64,000 nt of DNA from NCBI GenBank assembly GCA_020635675.1, contig JACJZJ010000003.1, positions 248,001-312,000 on the forward strand. The letters are read 5' to 3'. This document shows positions 33,288-42,244 of this stretch, in pieces. The translations under genes and the position numbers were made by a program. The DNA comes from Flavobacteriales bacterium. Its GTDB lineage: Bacteria; Bacteroidota; Bacteroidia; Flavobacteriales_F; PHOS-HE28. The notes below the pieces were generated by a model. The model was given only the letters and a program-made list of their open reading frames with translations, did no database searches and was not told the DNA's origin. Position 1 is the stretch's first letter, and each line of letters starts with the position of its first letter.

Positions 33288-34523
33288 TCAACCGTCGTGG
33301 CGTTTAATGATCAGGGTCGAGTTGGTCCCCCCGAAGCCGAAGGAGTTGGACAACATCACATCCGTGCGGTGGTCCGTGGTACGCTGAACGATGTTCAAAC
33401 GTTCCGAGGCCTCATCAGCTCCTTCAAAATTAATGTTGGGCGCGAGAAAGCCACCATGCATCATCAGCAGGCAGTAGACGATCTCGCTGGCGCCGGCCAT
33501 CCAGCACTCGTGACCGGTCATGCTCTTGGTGGAGCTGACGAATGGACGCGAAGCACCGAAGACCTGGTCGATGGCCTGGGCTTCCACGCGGTCGCCGAGG
33601 GGCGTGGACGTGGCGTGGGCATTGATGTACCCGATGTCCGACGCGCCCATACCGGCCATCTCCAATGCCATGTTGAGGGCGCGGACCTGACCGTTGATGT
33701 CCGGATCGCTGATGTGCACGCCATTGGAGGAGAACCCGTAGCCCATGATCTCGGCGAGGATGGGCGCGCCCCGTTCCCGTGCCGAGGAGAGGCTCTCGAC
33801 GATCAGGGATGCCGCGCCGCCGCTCGGGACCAGCCCATCACGGTCCTTGTCGAACGGGCGCGAGGCCTTGGTGGGATCGCTCTCACGCACGCTGAAGGCA
33901 CCGATGCCATCGAAGCTGCCGAACGCGATCGGGTTCACCTCCTGGGCGCCACCGCAGAGCACGATACGCTGAAGGCCCTGCTTCACAAGGAGGTAACCCA
34001 TGCCGATGGCATGCGAACCACTGGCACAGGCCCCGCTCACGGTGAAGTTGATCCCGCGGAGACCGAAGATGGTGGCGAGGTTCATGGTCACCGTCGAGTT
34101 CATCGCCTGGAAGATGGCACCGCTGCCGAGCAGGGTCGTGTCCTTCTTCCGACGCATCGCATCGACGGATTCCACTACGGCCAGCGCCGAGCTGTCGTTG
34201 CCGAACAGGATCCCGACCGCCTCCTTCTTGAAGATGTCCCCTTCCAATCCGGCCTGCTTGAAGGCCTGTGCCGTGCTTTCGTAGGCGTAGTAGGCCTCCT
34301 CGGCCATGCCGACGCGCTGCCGGCGGCTGAGCACGCCCTTCAGTTCAGGCATCGCCACGATGCCCGTGAGAGCGCTCCGATAGCCAAGCTCCTTGCGTAC
34401 CGGGTCGAAGCCGATGCCGGAGCGGCCCGCGCGCAGGGAAGCCTCCACCTCGGTGAGGTCCTTGCCCAGGCAGGACCAGATCCCCATGCCCGTGATGACG
34501 ACACGCTCCCCGGACATGTTCAC
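33288..34523 (-). CDS. 3-oxoacyl-ACP synthase II (FabF-like)
   Basis: 411 residues. Complete triad: Cys166 in SGACASGSHA, His in NAHATSTPLGD, His in KSMTGHECWMAG; C-terminus NSFGFGGTNSTLII. The best-conserved of the condensing enzymes here and a likely main elongase of the polyene. Its ATG overlaps the stop of fabG by four bases. Confidence 0.93.
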   Translation of the reverse strand: MNMSGERVVITGMGIWSCLGKDLTEVEASLRAGRSGIGFDPVRKELGYRSALTGIVAMPELKGVLSRRQRVGMAEEAYYAYESTAQAFKQAGLEGDIFKKEAVGILFGNDSSALAVVESVDAMRRKKDTTLLGSGAIFQAMNSTVTMNLATIFGLRGINFTVSGACASGSHAIGMGYLLVKQGLQRIVLCGGAQEVNPIAFGSFDGIGAFSVRESDPTKASRPFDKDRDGLVPSGGAASLIVESLSSARERGAPILAEIMGYGFSSNGVHISDPDINGQVRALNMALEMAGMGASDIGYINAHATSTPLGDRVEAQAIDQVFGASRPFVSSTKSMTGHECWMAGASEIVYCLLMMHGGFLAPNINFEGADEASERLNIVQRTTDHRTDVMLSNSFGFGGTNSTLIIKRHDG

Positions 34524-35263
34524 GAATGGATGCCCCCGTTGATGTTGATCACCTCGCCAGTAATATAGGACGCACCCGGCGACGCGAGGAATGATACGGC
34601 GCAGGCCACTTCCTCGGGCGTGCCGAACCGCTCCATGGGCACCAGCCGTTTGAGGTCGTCCACCGGCAGGTCCTTGGTCATGTCACTGTGGATGAATCCC
34701 GGGGCCACCGCGTTCACGGTGATCTTGCGCTTGGCGAGTTCCTGGGCCAGGGCCTTGGTCGCGCCGACGAGCCCGGCCTTGGCGGCGGAATAGTTGGTCT
34801 GCCCAGCCGTGCCCTTCATGCCCGACACCGACGCCACGTTGATGATCCGTCCGTAACGCTGCCGGACGAGCTTCTGCACCAGCGCGCTGGTGACGTTGTA
34901 GAAACCGTTCAGGCTCGTGTCGATCACCTTGTGCCAGTCCTCGGCCGGCAGGAAGACGAAGAGATTGTCCCGGGTGACGCCGGCGTTGTTCACGATCACC
35001 TCGAAGCGGGTGTCCGGATGCGCCTCGCACCAGGCGTTGAGAGCCGAGTGCGTGGCCTCCCGGTCGCCTACGTCGAACTGGACCGTGTCGGCCTGAACAC
35101 CCTTCGTGCGCACCATTTCAGCGGTCTCCTCGGCCTTATCGGCATTCCCGACGTAGTTGATCAGGATGTCGTAGCCCAGGTCCTCCGCGAGGGCCGCGGC
35201 GATGGCCCGACCGATGCCGCGGGATGCCCCCGTGACAAGCGCCACTTTCCTCACTTCGCTCAT
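34520..35263 (-). CDS. fabG: 3-oxoacyl-ACP reductase
   Basis: 247 residues; start at 35263 (MSEVRKVALVTG), overlapping the ammonia-lyase stop (ATGA). Short-chain dehydrogenase: TGASRGIG at 11-18, NNAG at 92-95, catalytic Ser147 region (VASVSG), Tyr158 and Lys162 (YSAAK). Reduces the beta-keto group in each polyene cycle. The open frame upstream to 35764 is not coding. Confidence 0.93.
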   Translation of the reverse strand: MSEVRKVALVTGASRGIGRAIAAALAEDLGYDILINYVGNADKAEETAEMVRTKGVQADTVQFDVGDREATHSALNAWCEAHPDTRFEVIVNNAGVTRDNLFVFLPAEDWHKVIDTSLNGFYNVTSALVQKLVRQRYGRIINVASVSGMKGTAGQTNYSAAKAGLVGATKALAQELAKRKITVNAVAPGFIHSDMTKDLPVDDLKRLVPMERFGTPEEVACAVSFLASPGASYITGEVININGGIHS

Positions 35264-36822
35264 GGCTCGAACAGGTCCGGAATGAGGAGCGCGGTCTTCA
35301 GCTCCTGGAGCTTCGCGCTGGACGGTGCGTCCTGCACGACGGCCGGCATCACCTTCCGGATGGCCGCATAGAACGCCTTGTTGGACGGGGAGAGCGTTCC
35401 CGCGATCCCGGCGATGTCCACCGCCTGTGCGAGGGCCAGGCACTGGATGGCCATGACCTGTGCGGTGTTGTCGATCACCCGTGTGGTGGACCATGCCGCA
35501 TTGGTCCCCATGCTCACGATGTCCTGGTTGTCGTTGTTGTTGGGGATCGAATGGACGTACAGGGAGGTGGAGAGCGCCTGGTTCTCGGCCGTGGTCGAGG
35601 TGGCAGTGAACTGGATCCCCTGCAGACCGTAATCGATCCCCACACGGCCCATGTTCAGGAACGGCGGGAACCGCCCGTTCACCTTGTCGTTCATCAGGTA
35701 GTTCAGCTGACGCTCGGTGAGCATGCTCAGCTTCACCATCGCCAGCTTCAACTGGTCCATGCACAGGGCGACCTGGTCGCCGTGGAAATTGCCGCCGTGA
35801 TACACACTGCCCGCGCGGTGGTCCACCACCGGGTTGTCGTCCACGGACAACAATTCGTCCAGCACCTGTCCCGCGGTGATCGTCACCGTGTCCAGGATCG
35901 GCCCCAGCACCTGTGGGATGCAGCGGATGCTGTAGTGCTCCTGCACCTTGTCCTCGAACACCTGTCCGTTCGCACGACCATTGGTGTAGAGGTGTTCCTC
36001 GCGCTTCTTGGTCCTTCCAGCCCCGGTGAGCCGTTCCCGCATGGCGGCCGCGACGCTGTTCTGACCGGTGTGCCGCTTGGCGCCGTTCAATTCGGCGCTC
36101 AGGTGATCATCGTAGGCTCCCACGACCTCGCTGATCAGCGCGCCCATGGAGAGGGCGCGGTCCACCAGTTGGCGGGCGTGGTGCACATTGATCGCGGCGA
36201 TGCCGCTCATGCAGGCGGTGCCGTTCACCACGCCGAGCCCATCACGCATGTGCAGTTCCACGGGGGCGAGGTCCAGTTCCTTCAGGATCTCGGCCATCGG
36301 GCGTCGCACACCCTGGTAGGTGGCGGTTCCCTCACCGATCAGGGCCAGCCCCAGGTGCGCCTGTTGCACCAGGTCGCCGCTCGCACCCACGCTGCCATGC
36401 TGCGGTACGGTAGGGTGGATGCCCTTGTTCAGGAAGAGCGCGATCCGGTCGATCACGGGACGGCTCACGCCGGAGTGTCCCAGCAGGAAGGTCATCACCC
36501 GGGACAGCATCAGGCCGCGCACGACCGCATCCGGGAATGGACGCCCCATGCCCGATGCATGGCTGCGCACCAGGTTGTATTGGAGCCGGTCGAGGTCGCT
36601 GTCCGGGATATGGTACTGCGCCAGGGGGCCGAAGCCCGTGTTGATCCCGTAGATCACCTTGTCCTTGGCGAAGTCGTTCAGGAAGGCGAACGAGCGTTCG
36701 GCGCCGTCGAGGTCCGCAGGGTCGGGAACAAAGGCCGCGCCGTTCAGGACGATGGCCAGGAACTGCTCCAGATCGATGTCGCGAACGGCGTGTGCCACGT
36801 GTTCCGGTGAAGTGAGGCTCAA
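35260..36822 (-). CDS. Aromatic amino-acid ammonia-lyase, probably tyrosine (TAL)
   Basis: 520 residues with the MIO-forming triad Ala147-Ser148-Gly149 in GSVGASGDLVQ. The selectivity segment QYNLVRSHASGMGRPF is of the FjTAL type rather than R. sphaeroides TAL, and IYGINTGFGPLAQY, FTATSTTAENQ and IPNNNDNQDIVSMGTN agree with that group. It deaminates tyrosine to 4-coumarate, the expected aryl starter; histidine activity is less likely. It is the first gene of the minus operon, with a -7 box TAACTTTG 19 bases upstream (36842-36849). Confidence 0.9.
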   Translation of the reverse strand: MSLTSPEHVAHAVRDIDLEQFLAIVLNGAAFVPDPADLDGAERSFAFLNDFAKDKVIYGINTGFGPLAQYHIPDSDLDRLQYNLVRSHASGMGRPFPDAVVRGLMLSRVMTFLLGHSGVSRPVIDRIALFLNKGIHPTVPQHGSVGASGDLVQQAHLGLALIGEGTATYQGVRRPMAEILKELDLAPVELHMRDGLGVVNGTACMSGIAAINVHHARQLVDRALSMGALISEVVGAYDDHLSAELNGAKRHTGQNSVAAAMRERLTGAGRTKKREEHLYTNGRANGQVFEDKVQEHYSIRCIPQVLGPILDTVTITAGQVLDELLSVDDNPVVDHRAGSVYHGGNFHGDQVALCMDQLKLAMVKLSMLTERQLNYLMNDKVNGRFPPFLNMGRVGIDYGLQGIQFTATSTTAENQALSTSLYVHSIPNNNDNQDIVSMGTNAAWSTTRVIDNTAQVMAIQCLALAQAVDIAGIAGTLSPSNKAFYAAIRKVMPAVVQDAPSSAKLQELKTALLIPDLFEP

Positions 36823-36841
36823 GGGTACCGTAAAAGGCGTG

Positions 36842-36849
36842 CAAAGTTA
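36842..36849 (-). promoter_or_regulatory. -7 box for the pigment operon (minus)
   Basis: TAACTTTG on the minus strand, a full consensus match. It lies 11 bases from a box for the divergent MMPL gene, so the 77-base gap holds two back-to-back promoters. Confidence 0.5.
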
Positions 36850-36860
36850 ACGGTGCGGTC

Positions 36861-36868
36861 TAATTTCG
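36861..36868 (+). promoter_or_regulatory. -7 box for the MMPL-fusion gene (plus)
   Basis: TAATTTCG, 31 bases before the ATG at 36900. Confidence 0.4.
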
Positions 36869-36899
36869 CGACCCGCCGCTCCCCACGCGGCATTCCGGG

Positions 36900-39800
36900 A
36901 TGGGCAGGCTGTTCGCATCATTGTACGGGCGCACCACCGGGAGACCCTGGACCTGGGCGGGGCTCCTGGTGATCTGGGCCGCGTTCGTCGCGGTGTCGGT
37001 GCCACGGCTGCATTTCGATGAGGATGTTTTCCAGGCCATGCCCGACAACGGTGCCGTGCGTGACCTGCGCGATCTGTTGGGCAGCACCGGGTCATCGGAC
37101 CGTGTGTTCATCGGTTTCACCGTTCCGGAAGCGGAACAACTGGACAGCGCCATCGGTTCGGCCGAGCGTGCCTGGATGGCCATCCGCTCCAGCGCGGACA
37201 GTGCGCGCATCCTGCGGATCCAACGCGCTCCGGACCTGGGCACGGTCGATGCGTTCGCGCGGCATGCCCTGGACGAACTGCCCGTGCTGGCGGACAGTGC
37301 GGCCGCCTCCCGCTTGATCGGCGCGGACCAGGCCACGATCGATGGTATGGTGGCGGATGCGCGCGCGGTCCTGACCTCACCTTCGGGCATGGTGCGGAAG
37401 CCCTATGTCCTTGGCGATCCGGCCCATCTGCTTTCACCTTTCTTTCAGGGCCTGCAGGGATTGCGTGATGTGGGTGGCATCTCCACGGAGATGGGGGTCT
37501 TCACCACGCGGGACGGCCGTTGTGCCCTCCTGATGCTGGAACCGCGAACGGACCTGACGCAGCGGGAAAGGGAGGAACTTGTGGAGCATGTCGCGGGGGC
37601 CGCATCGCGTGCCTGCGCAACGGATGTCCGTTCATCGCTCTTCGGTACGGTGCCGATCGGCCTGGCCAACCGTTCGCGGATCCAGGTCGACGCCACGCTC
37701 ACACTGACCATCTCCATTGTGCTCATCGTCGGATTGCTTCTCTGGTACTACCGACGCTGGCACCTTCCATTCCTGTTCCTGGTGCCTCCGGCCTTTGGGG
37801 CTATGACCGCGTTGGCGGTGATGGGCTGGATCGCGCCGGACGTCTCCGCGATCGCATTGGGCGTGGCCGCCACCTTGATGGGCATCGCGCTCGACTATTC
37901 GTTCCACTTCTTCACCCATCTGCGCCACAGCAGGGACATGCGAACGACCCTGCGCGACATCAGTACGCCGATGCTCCTGGGCAGCGCAACGACCGTGATG
38001 GCGTTCCTCGGGTTGCGCTTCATGGACGCGAAGCTGCTGCGCGACCTGGGTCTGCTCGCCGCACTGATGCTCACGGCGTCCGCGCTGTTCGTGCTGATCG
38101 TGATGCCCCATCTCACCGGAAGTTCGTGGGATCGCCCACGTGGTGAAGGCGGACGCTTCCGGATGCCGACCCGCATGTCCCGGTTCTTCCGTCGCTGGAG
38201 CCCACTGATCATCCTGGTCGTCACCGCGGGCCTCTGGCCGTTCATCGGTGATGTGCGGTTCGAGGACGATGCGGAGAGGCTCAGCTACCTGCGTCCGGAC
38301 ATGCAGGAGTTCCGCACACGGCTCTTCGGGTCTCAGGACGACCTGTGGACGGTGTTCGTCGTAAGCGAGGACCGGGATGAACAGCGGGCGCGTGCCCATC
38401 TCGAGCGTGCGGTCCATCGGTTGCGTGCGCGGTCGGAGGAGGGCCTTGTCTCGTTGAGCGCACCATCGGACCTGCTGCCATCGGACAGTATGGCCGCCCT
38501 GAAAAGCCGTGCGTGGAGCGCACGGTTCGACAGCACCACGGTCGCGCGCATGTCAGAGGCCTTCCGTGAAGCCGCGGTGGCGAATGGATTCCGCGCGGAT
38601 GCCTTTGCGCCCTTCCTGGAGAACCTGGGCGGCACTGTGGTCCATGCGGACCCGCAGGCGCTCGCCGACCTTCAGGACCTGCTGCCCGGGTTGGTGGAAC
38701 AGCTGCCGGACGGACGCTGGCGCGAAGTGGCCATCGGTCGTGGACCTCGCGGCGCCGTGGAACGGGCCGTGGAAGCCACGCAGGGAATGCCGGGCATCCG
38801 GTTGTTGCACCGCGGCATCATCAGCGACCAGATCCGTGGGCTCATCGGCGATGATCTGCAACGCATCCTGTGGATCACCTCGATGCTCGTGCTCGTGACC
38901 TTGTTGGTCACCTACGGCCGGATCGAGACCACCCTGATCACCTTCCTGCCCATGCTGCTCAGCTGGATCTGGATCCTCGGCATCTGCGGCCTGTTCGGCA
39001 TCCCGTTCAACATGGTGAACATCCTGGTGTGCACCTTCATCTTCGGTCTGGGCGATGATTACTGCATCTTCACCACCGAAGGGATACTCGGCAAATACCG
39101 CGATGGCACCGACCATCTGCCGGCGGTCAGGGCCTCGGTGGTCCTCAGTGCGGTGTCCACCATCATCGGGACCGGTGTGCTGGTCTTTGCGGAGCACCCC
39201 GTCCTTCGGTCCATCGCGACCTTGAGCGTGGTGGGCATGGGCGCGATCCTTTTCATCTCGCTCACCTTCCAACCGCTGTTGTTCCGGTGGATGATCACGG
39301 GTCGCGCCGCCAAGGGACGCTTTCCGTTCACCCTGCGCTCGCTGTTGATCTCCCTGTTCGCTTTCGTCTATTTCCTCGTCGGTTGCATGATCCTCCTGGT
39401 GTTGCTTCCCTTGGTGCTGCTGTTGCCCATCGCGAAGGAGGGCAAACGACGGATCTACTCCCGTGTCATCATGTATTTCACCCGGTCGTTGGTCTACATC
39501 ATGATGAACACCCGGAAGGACATCCACGGGTTCAAGGAGGTGGTGCGAGGCCGTCCGTCCGTGGTGATCGCCAACCACAATTCCTTCATCGATATCCTGG
39601 CCATGCTCATGGTGGCACCGCGGATGCTGATGATGACCAATCGCTGGGTCTGGAACTCGCCGTTCTTCGGCGCGGTGGTGCGCTACACGGGCTTCATCCG
39701 GAGCGAGGACGATGTGGACGTGAACGTGGAACGATTGCGCGATCCCGTGGCAAGGGGCTGGTCCGTGGTGATCTTTCCGGAGGGGACCCGTTCACGCACG

Positions 39801-40721
39801 GGGCGTATCGGGCGGTTCCACAAGGGCCCGTTCTATCTGGCGGAAAAGCTGGATCTGCCGGTCGTGCCGGTGGTGCTGCATGGTTTCGGCTATGCCATGG
39901 GCAAGCACGATGCCCTTTTGAAGGACGCGCACCTTTCCATGCGGACCCTGCCGCCCATCGCGCCGGACGATGAACGCTTCGGCAGGGGTTATCGGGAACG
40001 CACCAAACGCGTCTCGGCCTACTTCAGGGAAACGTATCGCGAGGTGCGTGATGCGATCGAGACGCCCGCCTATTTCCGCGAGCAGCTGATCCGCAACTAC
40101 ATCTACAAGGGGCCGGTGCTCGAATGGTACATGCGGATCAAGACGCGCATCGACCGGGAATTGCATGAACGCATCCATGCGCTCGTGCCCCGCTCAGGAA
40201 GCGTGGTGGACCTCGGCTGCGGCTACGGACAGATGACCCTCTTGCTGCACCTGTCCGGGCCGGACCGGCAGGTGCTGGGCGTGGACCACGATGCGGAGAA
40301 GGTGGCGGTGGCAAGCAATTGCTTCTCGCGCGGACCCGGTCTTGCATATGCGACCGTGGATCTCGATACCTACGAGCCGCCGATCGCCGACGCCTATCTG
40401 TTCAAGGACGTACTGCATTATCTCGAGCCGGAGGCACAGCGACGCCTGTTATCGGCCTGCGCGGAGCGGATGTCACCGGACGGTCGCATCATCGTTCGTG
40501 ATGGCTTCACCGGAGATGAACAGCTCCACAAACGGACCCTGGCCACCGAGTTCTGGTCCATCAATATCGGTTTCAACAAGGCCAAGACGGAACTGCATTT
40601 CATGCCGCGTTCCTTCATTGACGAGGTCGCCCGGGAGGCTGGTCTGGTGGTGGAGGAAGTGATGACCGAACGATCGACCTCGAACCAGCTGCTCGTCCTG
40701 CGCCGTCCATCCCGTTCATGA
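36900..40721 (+). CDS. MMPL exporter fused to PlsC acyltransferase and SAM methyltransferase
   Basis: A 1273-residue three-part protein. Residues 1-~835 are an RND/MMPL exporter with a first TM segment at ~18-36, a large periplasmic loop, TM block 1 (~265-410), a second loop and TM block 2 (~655-835, containing FGLGDDYCIF). Residues ~870-1060 are a PlsC/LPLAT domain, with NHNSFID at 892 and FPEGTRS at 959. Residues ~1080-1273 are a class I methyltransferase, with VDLGCGYG at ~1103. The pieces are in one frame with no internal stop. It would acylate, methylate and translocate the aryl-polyene lipid in a single polypeptide. Divergent from the TAL operon; overlaps the FAD oxidoreductase start (ATGA). 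Confidence 0.92.
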   Translation: MGRLFASLYGRTTGRPWTWAGLLVIWAAFVAVSVPRLHFDEDVFQAMPDNGAVRDLRDLLGSTGSSDRVFIGFTVPEAEQLDSAIGSAERAWMAIRSSADSARILRIQRAPDLGTVDAFARHALDELPVLADSAAASRLIGADQATIDGMVADARAVLTSPSGMVRKPYVLGDPAHLLSPFFQGLQGLRDVGGISTEMGVFTTRDGRCALLMLEPRTDLTQREREELVEHVAGAASRACATDVRSSLFGTVPIGLANRSRIQVDATLTLTISIVLIVGLLLWYYRRWHLPFLFLVPPAFGAMTALAVMGWIAPDVSAIALGVAATLMGIALDYSFHFFTHLRHSRDMRTTLRDISTPMLLGSATTVMAFLGLRFMDAKLLRDLGLLAALMLTASALFVLIVMPHLTGSSWDRPRGEGGRFRMPTRMSRFFRRWSPLIILVVTAGLWPFIGDVRFEDDAERLSYLRPDMQEFRTRLFGSQDDLWTVFVVSEDRDEQRARAHLERAVHRLRARSEEGLVSLSAPSDLLPSDSMAALKSRAWSARFDSTTVARMSEAFREAAVANGFRADAFAPFLENLGGTVVHADPQALADLQDLLPGLVEQLPDGRWREVAIGRGPRGAVERAVEATQGMPGIRLLHRGIISDQIRGLIGDDLQRILWITSMLVLVTLLVTYGRIETTLITFLPMLLSWIWILGICGLFGIPFNMVNILVCTFIFGLGDDYCIFTTEGILGKYRDGTDHLPAVRASVVLSAVSTIIGTGVLVFAEHPVLRSIATLSVVGMGAILFISLTFQPLLFRWMITGRAAKGRFPFTLRSLLISLFAFVYFLVGCMILLVLLPLVLLLPIAKEGKRRIYSRVIMYFTRSLVYIMMNTRKDIHGFKEVVRGRPSVVIANHNSFIDILAMLMVAPRMLMMTNRWVWNSPFFGAVVRYTGFIRSEDDVDVNVERLRDPVARGWSVVIFPEGTRSRTGRIGRFHKGPFYLAEKLDLPVVPVVLHGFGYAMGKHDALLKDAHLSMRTLPPIAPDDERFGRGYRERTKRVSAYFRETYREVRDAIETPAYFREQLIRNYIYKGPVLEWYMRIKTRIDRELHERIHALVPRSGSVVDLGCGYGQMTLLLHLSGPDRQVLGVDHDAEKVAVASNCFSRGPGLAYATVDLDTYEPPIADAYLFKDVLHYLEPEAQRRLLSACAERMSPDGRIIVRDGFTGDEQLHKRTLATEFWSINIGFNKAKTELHFMPRSFIDEVAREAGLVVEEVMTERSTSNQLLVLRRPSRS

Positions 40722-42244
40722 GCGATCGCACATTCGATATCGTCGTGATCGGTGCCGGCCTGGCCGGTCTGGAATGTGCGTACATCCTGGCCGCCGAGGG
40801 GTACGGCGTATGCGTGTTGGAGAAGAACAACCAGCTCGGCGGGAGTCTCCAGGTGTTCAGCCGCGACAAGCGCGTGTTCGATACGGGTGTGCACTATGTC
40901 GGAGGCCTCGATCCCGGTCAGAACCTGCACAGCTACTTCCGCTACTTCGGTATCATGGACCAGCTGAAGCTGCACCGCCTCGATCCCGATGGCTTCGACC
41001 GCATCTCCTTCCGTGGCGATCCCCGCGAATACCCGCTCGCGCAGGGCAGGGACAACTTCGTGCGGCAACTGCTCCCGTTCTTTCCGAGGGAGGAGGCGGC
41101 ATTGCGTGCGTACGTGGCGGCGATGCGCGACGTATGCGAACGATTCCCCTGGTACTACATCAACGATTTCGCGCATGATGAACGCGGCGATCCGGAACTC
41201 TGGGTGAACGCCCGGGAACGCATCGCATCCTTCACCAGCAACGAGAAGCTCCGGAACGTGCTCGCCGGCAACAATGGCCTCTATGCGGGGAATGCGGCCA
41301 CCACGCCATTCTTCGTGCATGCGCTGGTGGCGAATTCCTTCATCGAAAGCGCCTATCGCTGCGTTGACGGGGGGTCGCAGATCGCCAAGCACCTGGCGCA
41401 CAACGCGCGGGCGAAAGGGGCGACCATCCTCGCGCGGAAGGAGGTCACCGGGTTCGACATGGGCCCGGGTGGCATTCAGCGGGTCCGGACCCAAGACGGG
41501 GATGCGTTCACCACGAAGCGTGTGATCGCGGACATCCATCCGGCCTCCCTGCTGCGGATGCTGGGGCCCGGTACCGTCCGCAAGGCCTATCGTGATCGGA
41601 TCACCGGACTGGAGAACTCCGTCGGTTCCTTCTCGGTGCACCTGACGCTCGAACCCGGCGCGATCCCGTACCGCGATCACAACCTTTATCACTTCGCCGT
41701 AAGCGATGTATGGCAGGCGGTGGACTATGGTGAAGCGGACTGGCCGACCTCCCTGATGGTCTTCACCCCGATCTCCGCATCCGAGCCCACCCGCGTCGAT
41801 TCGCTCGCTGTGATGACCTACATGCGGTACGCCGAGGTGGCCCGGTGGGCGGATACGCACAATACCGTGGCCGGTCCCGAGGACAGGGGGGAGGACTATG
41901 CTGCGTTCAAGCGAAGCAAGGAGGAGCGCGTGCTGGACCTTTTGGAGGAGCGCATCCCCGGTGTGCGCGCCGCGACGAAGGCCATGTACAGCAGCACGCC
42001 CTTGAGTTTCCGGGACTACATCGGATCACCGGACGGTTCCATGTACGGCGTAGTGAAGGCGGCGCAGAGCCCGATGCGCAGCTACATTCCGCCCGTCACC
42101 CGTGTGCCCAACCTGCTGCTCACCGGGCAGAACACGAACCTGCACGGCCTGTTGGGCGTCACCGTGAGCGCGATGGTGACCTGCGCGGAATTGCTCGGAA
42201 AGCCTTACTTGGTGAGGAGGGTGCGTGACGCAGCCGGCATCTAG
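40718..42244 (+). CDS. FAD-dependent oxidoreductase (phytoene-desaturase/CrtI-like)
   Basis: 508 residues. N-terminal FAD-binding motif VVIGAGLAGLECAYILAAEGYGVCVLEKNNQLGG; the C-terminal motif LLLTGQNTNLHGLLGVTVSAM is typical of CrtI/NAD(P)-binding amine oxidase-like proteins. This family recurs in flexirubin clusters and may desaturate or oxidise the polyene or aryl head. Coupled to the MMPL gene by overlap. Its stop TAG shares the CTAG tetramer with the stop of the convergent methyltransferase. Confidence 0.88.
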   Translation: MSDRTFDIVVIGAGLAGLECAYILAAEGYGVCVLEKNNQLGGSLQVFSRDKRVFDTGVHYVGGLDPGQNLHSYFRYFGIMDQLKLHRLDPDGFDRISFRGDPREYPLAQGRDNFVRQLLPFFPREEAALRAYVAAMRDVCERFPWYYINDFAHDERGDPELWVNARERIASFTSNEKLRNVLAGNNGLYAGNAATTPFFVHALVANSFIESAYRCVDGGSQIAKHLAHNARAKGATILARKEVTGFDMGPGGIQRVRTQDGDAFTTKRVIADIHPASLLRMLGPGTVRKAYRDRITGLENSVGSFSVHLTLEPGAIPYRDHNLYHFAVSDVWQAVDYGEADWPTSLMVFTPISASEPTRVDSLAVMTYMRYAEVARWADTHNTVAGPEDRGEDYAAFKRSKEERVLDLLEERIPGVRAATKAMYSSTPLSFRDYIGSPDGSMYGVVKAAQSPMRSYIPPVTRVPNLLLTGQNTNLHGLLGVTVSAMVTCAELLGKPYLVRRVRDAAGI

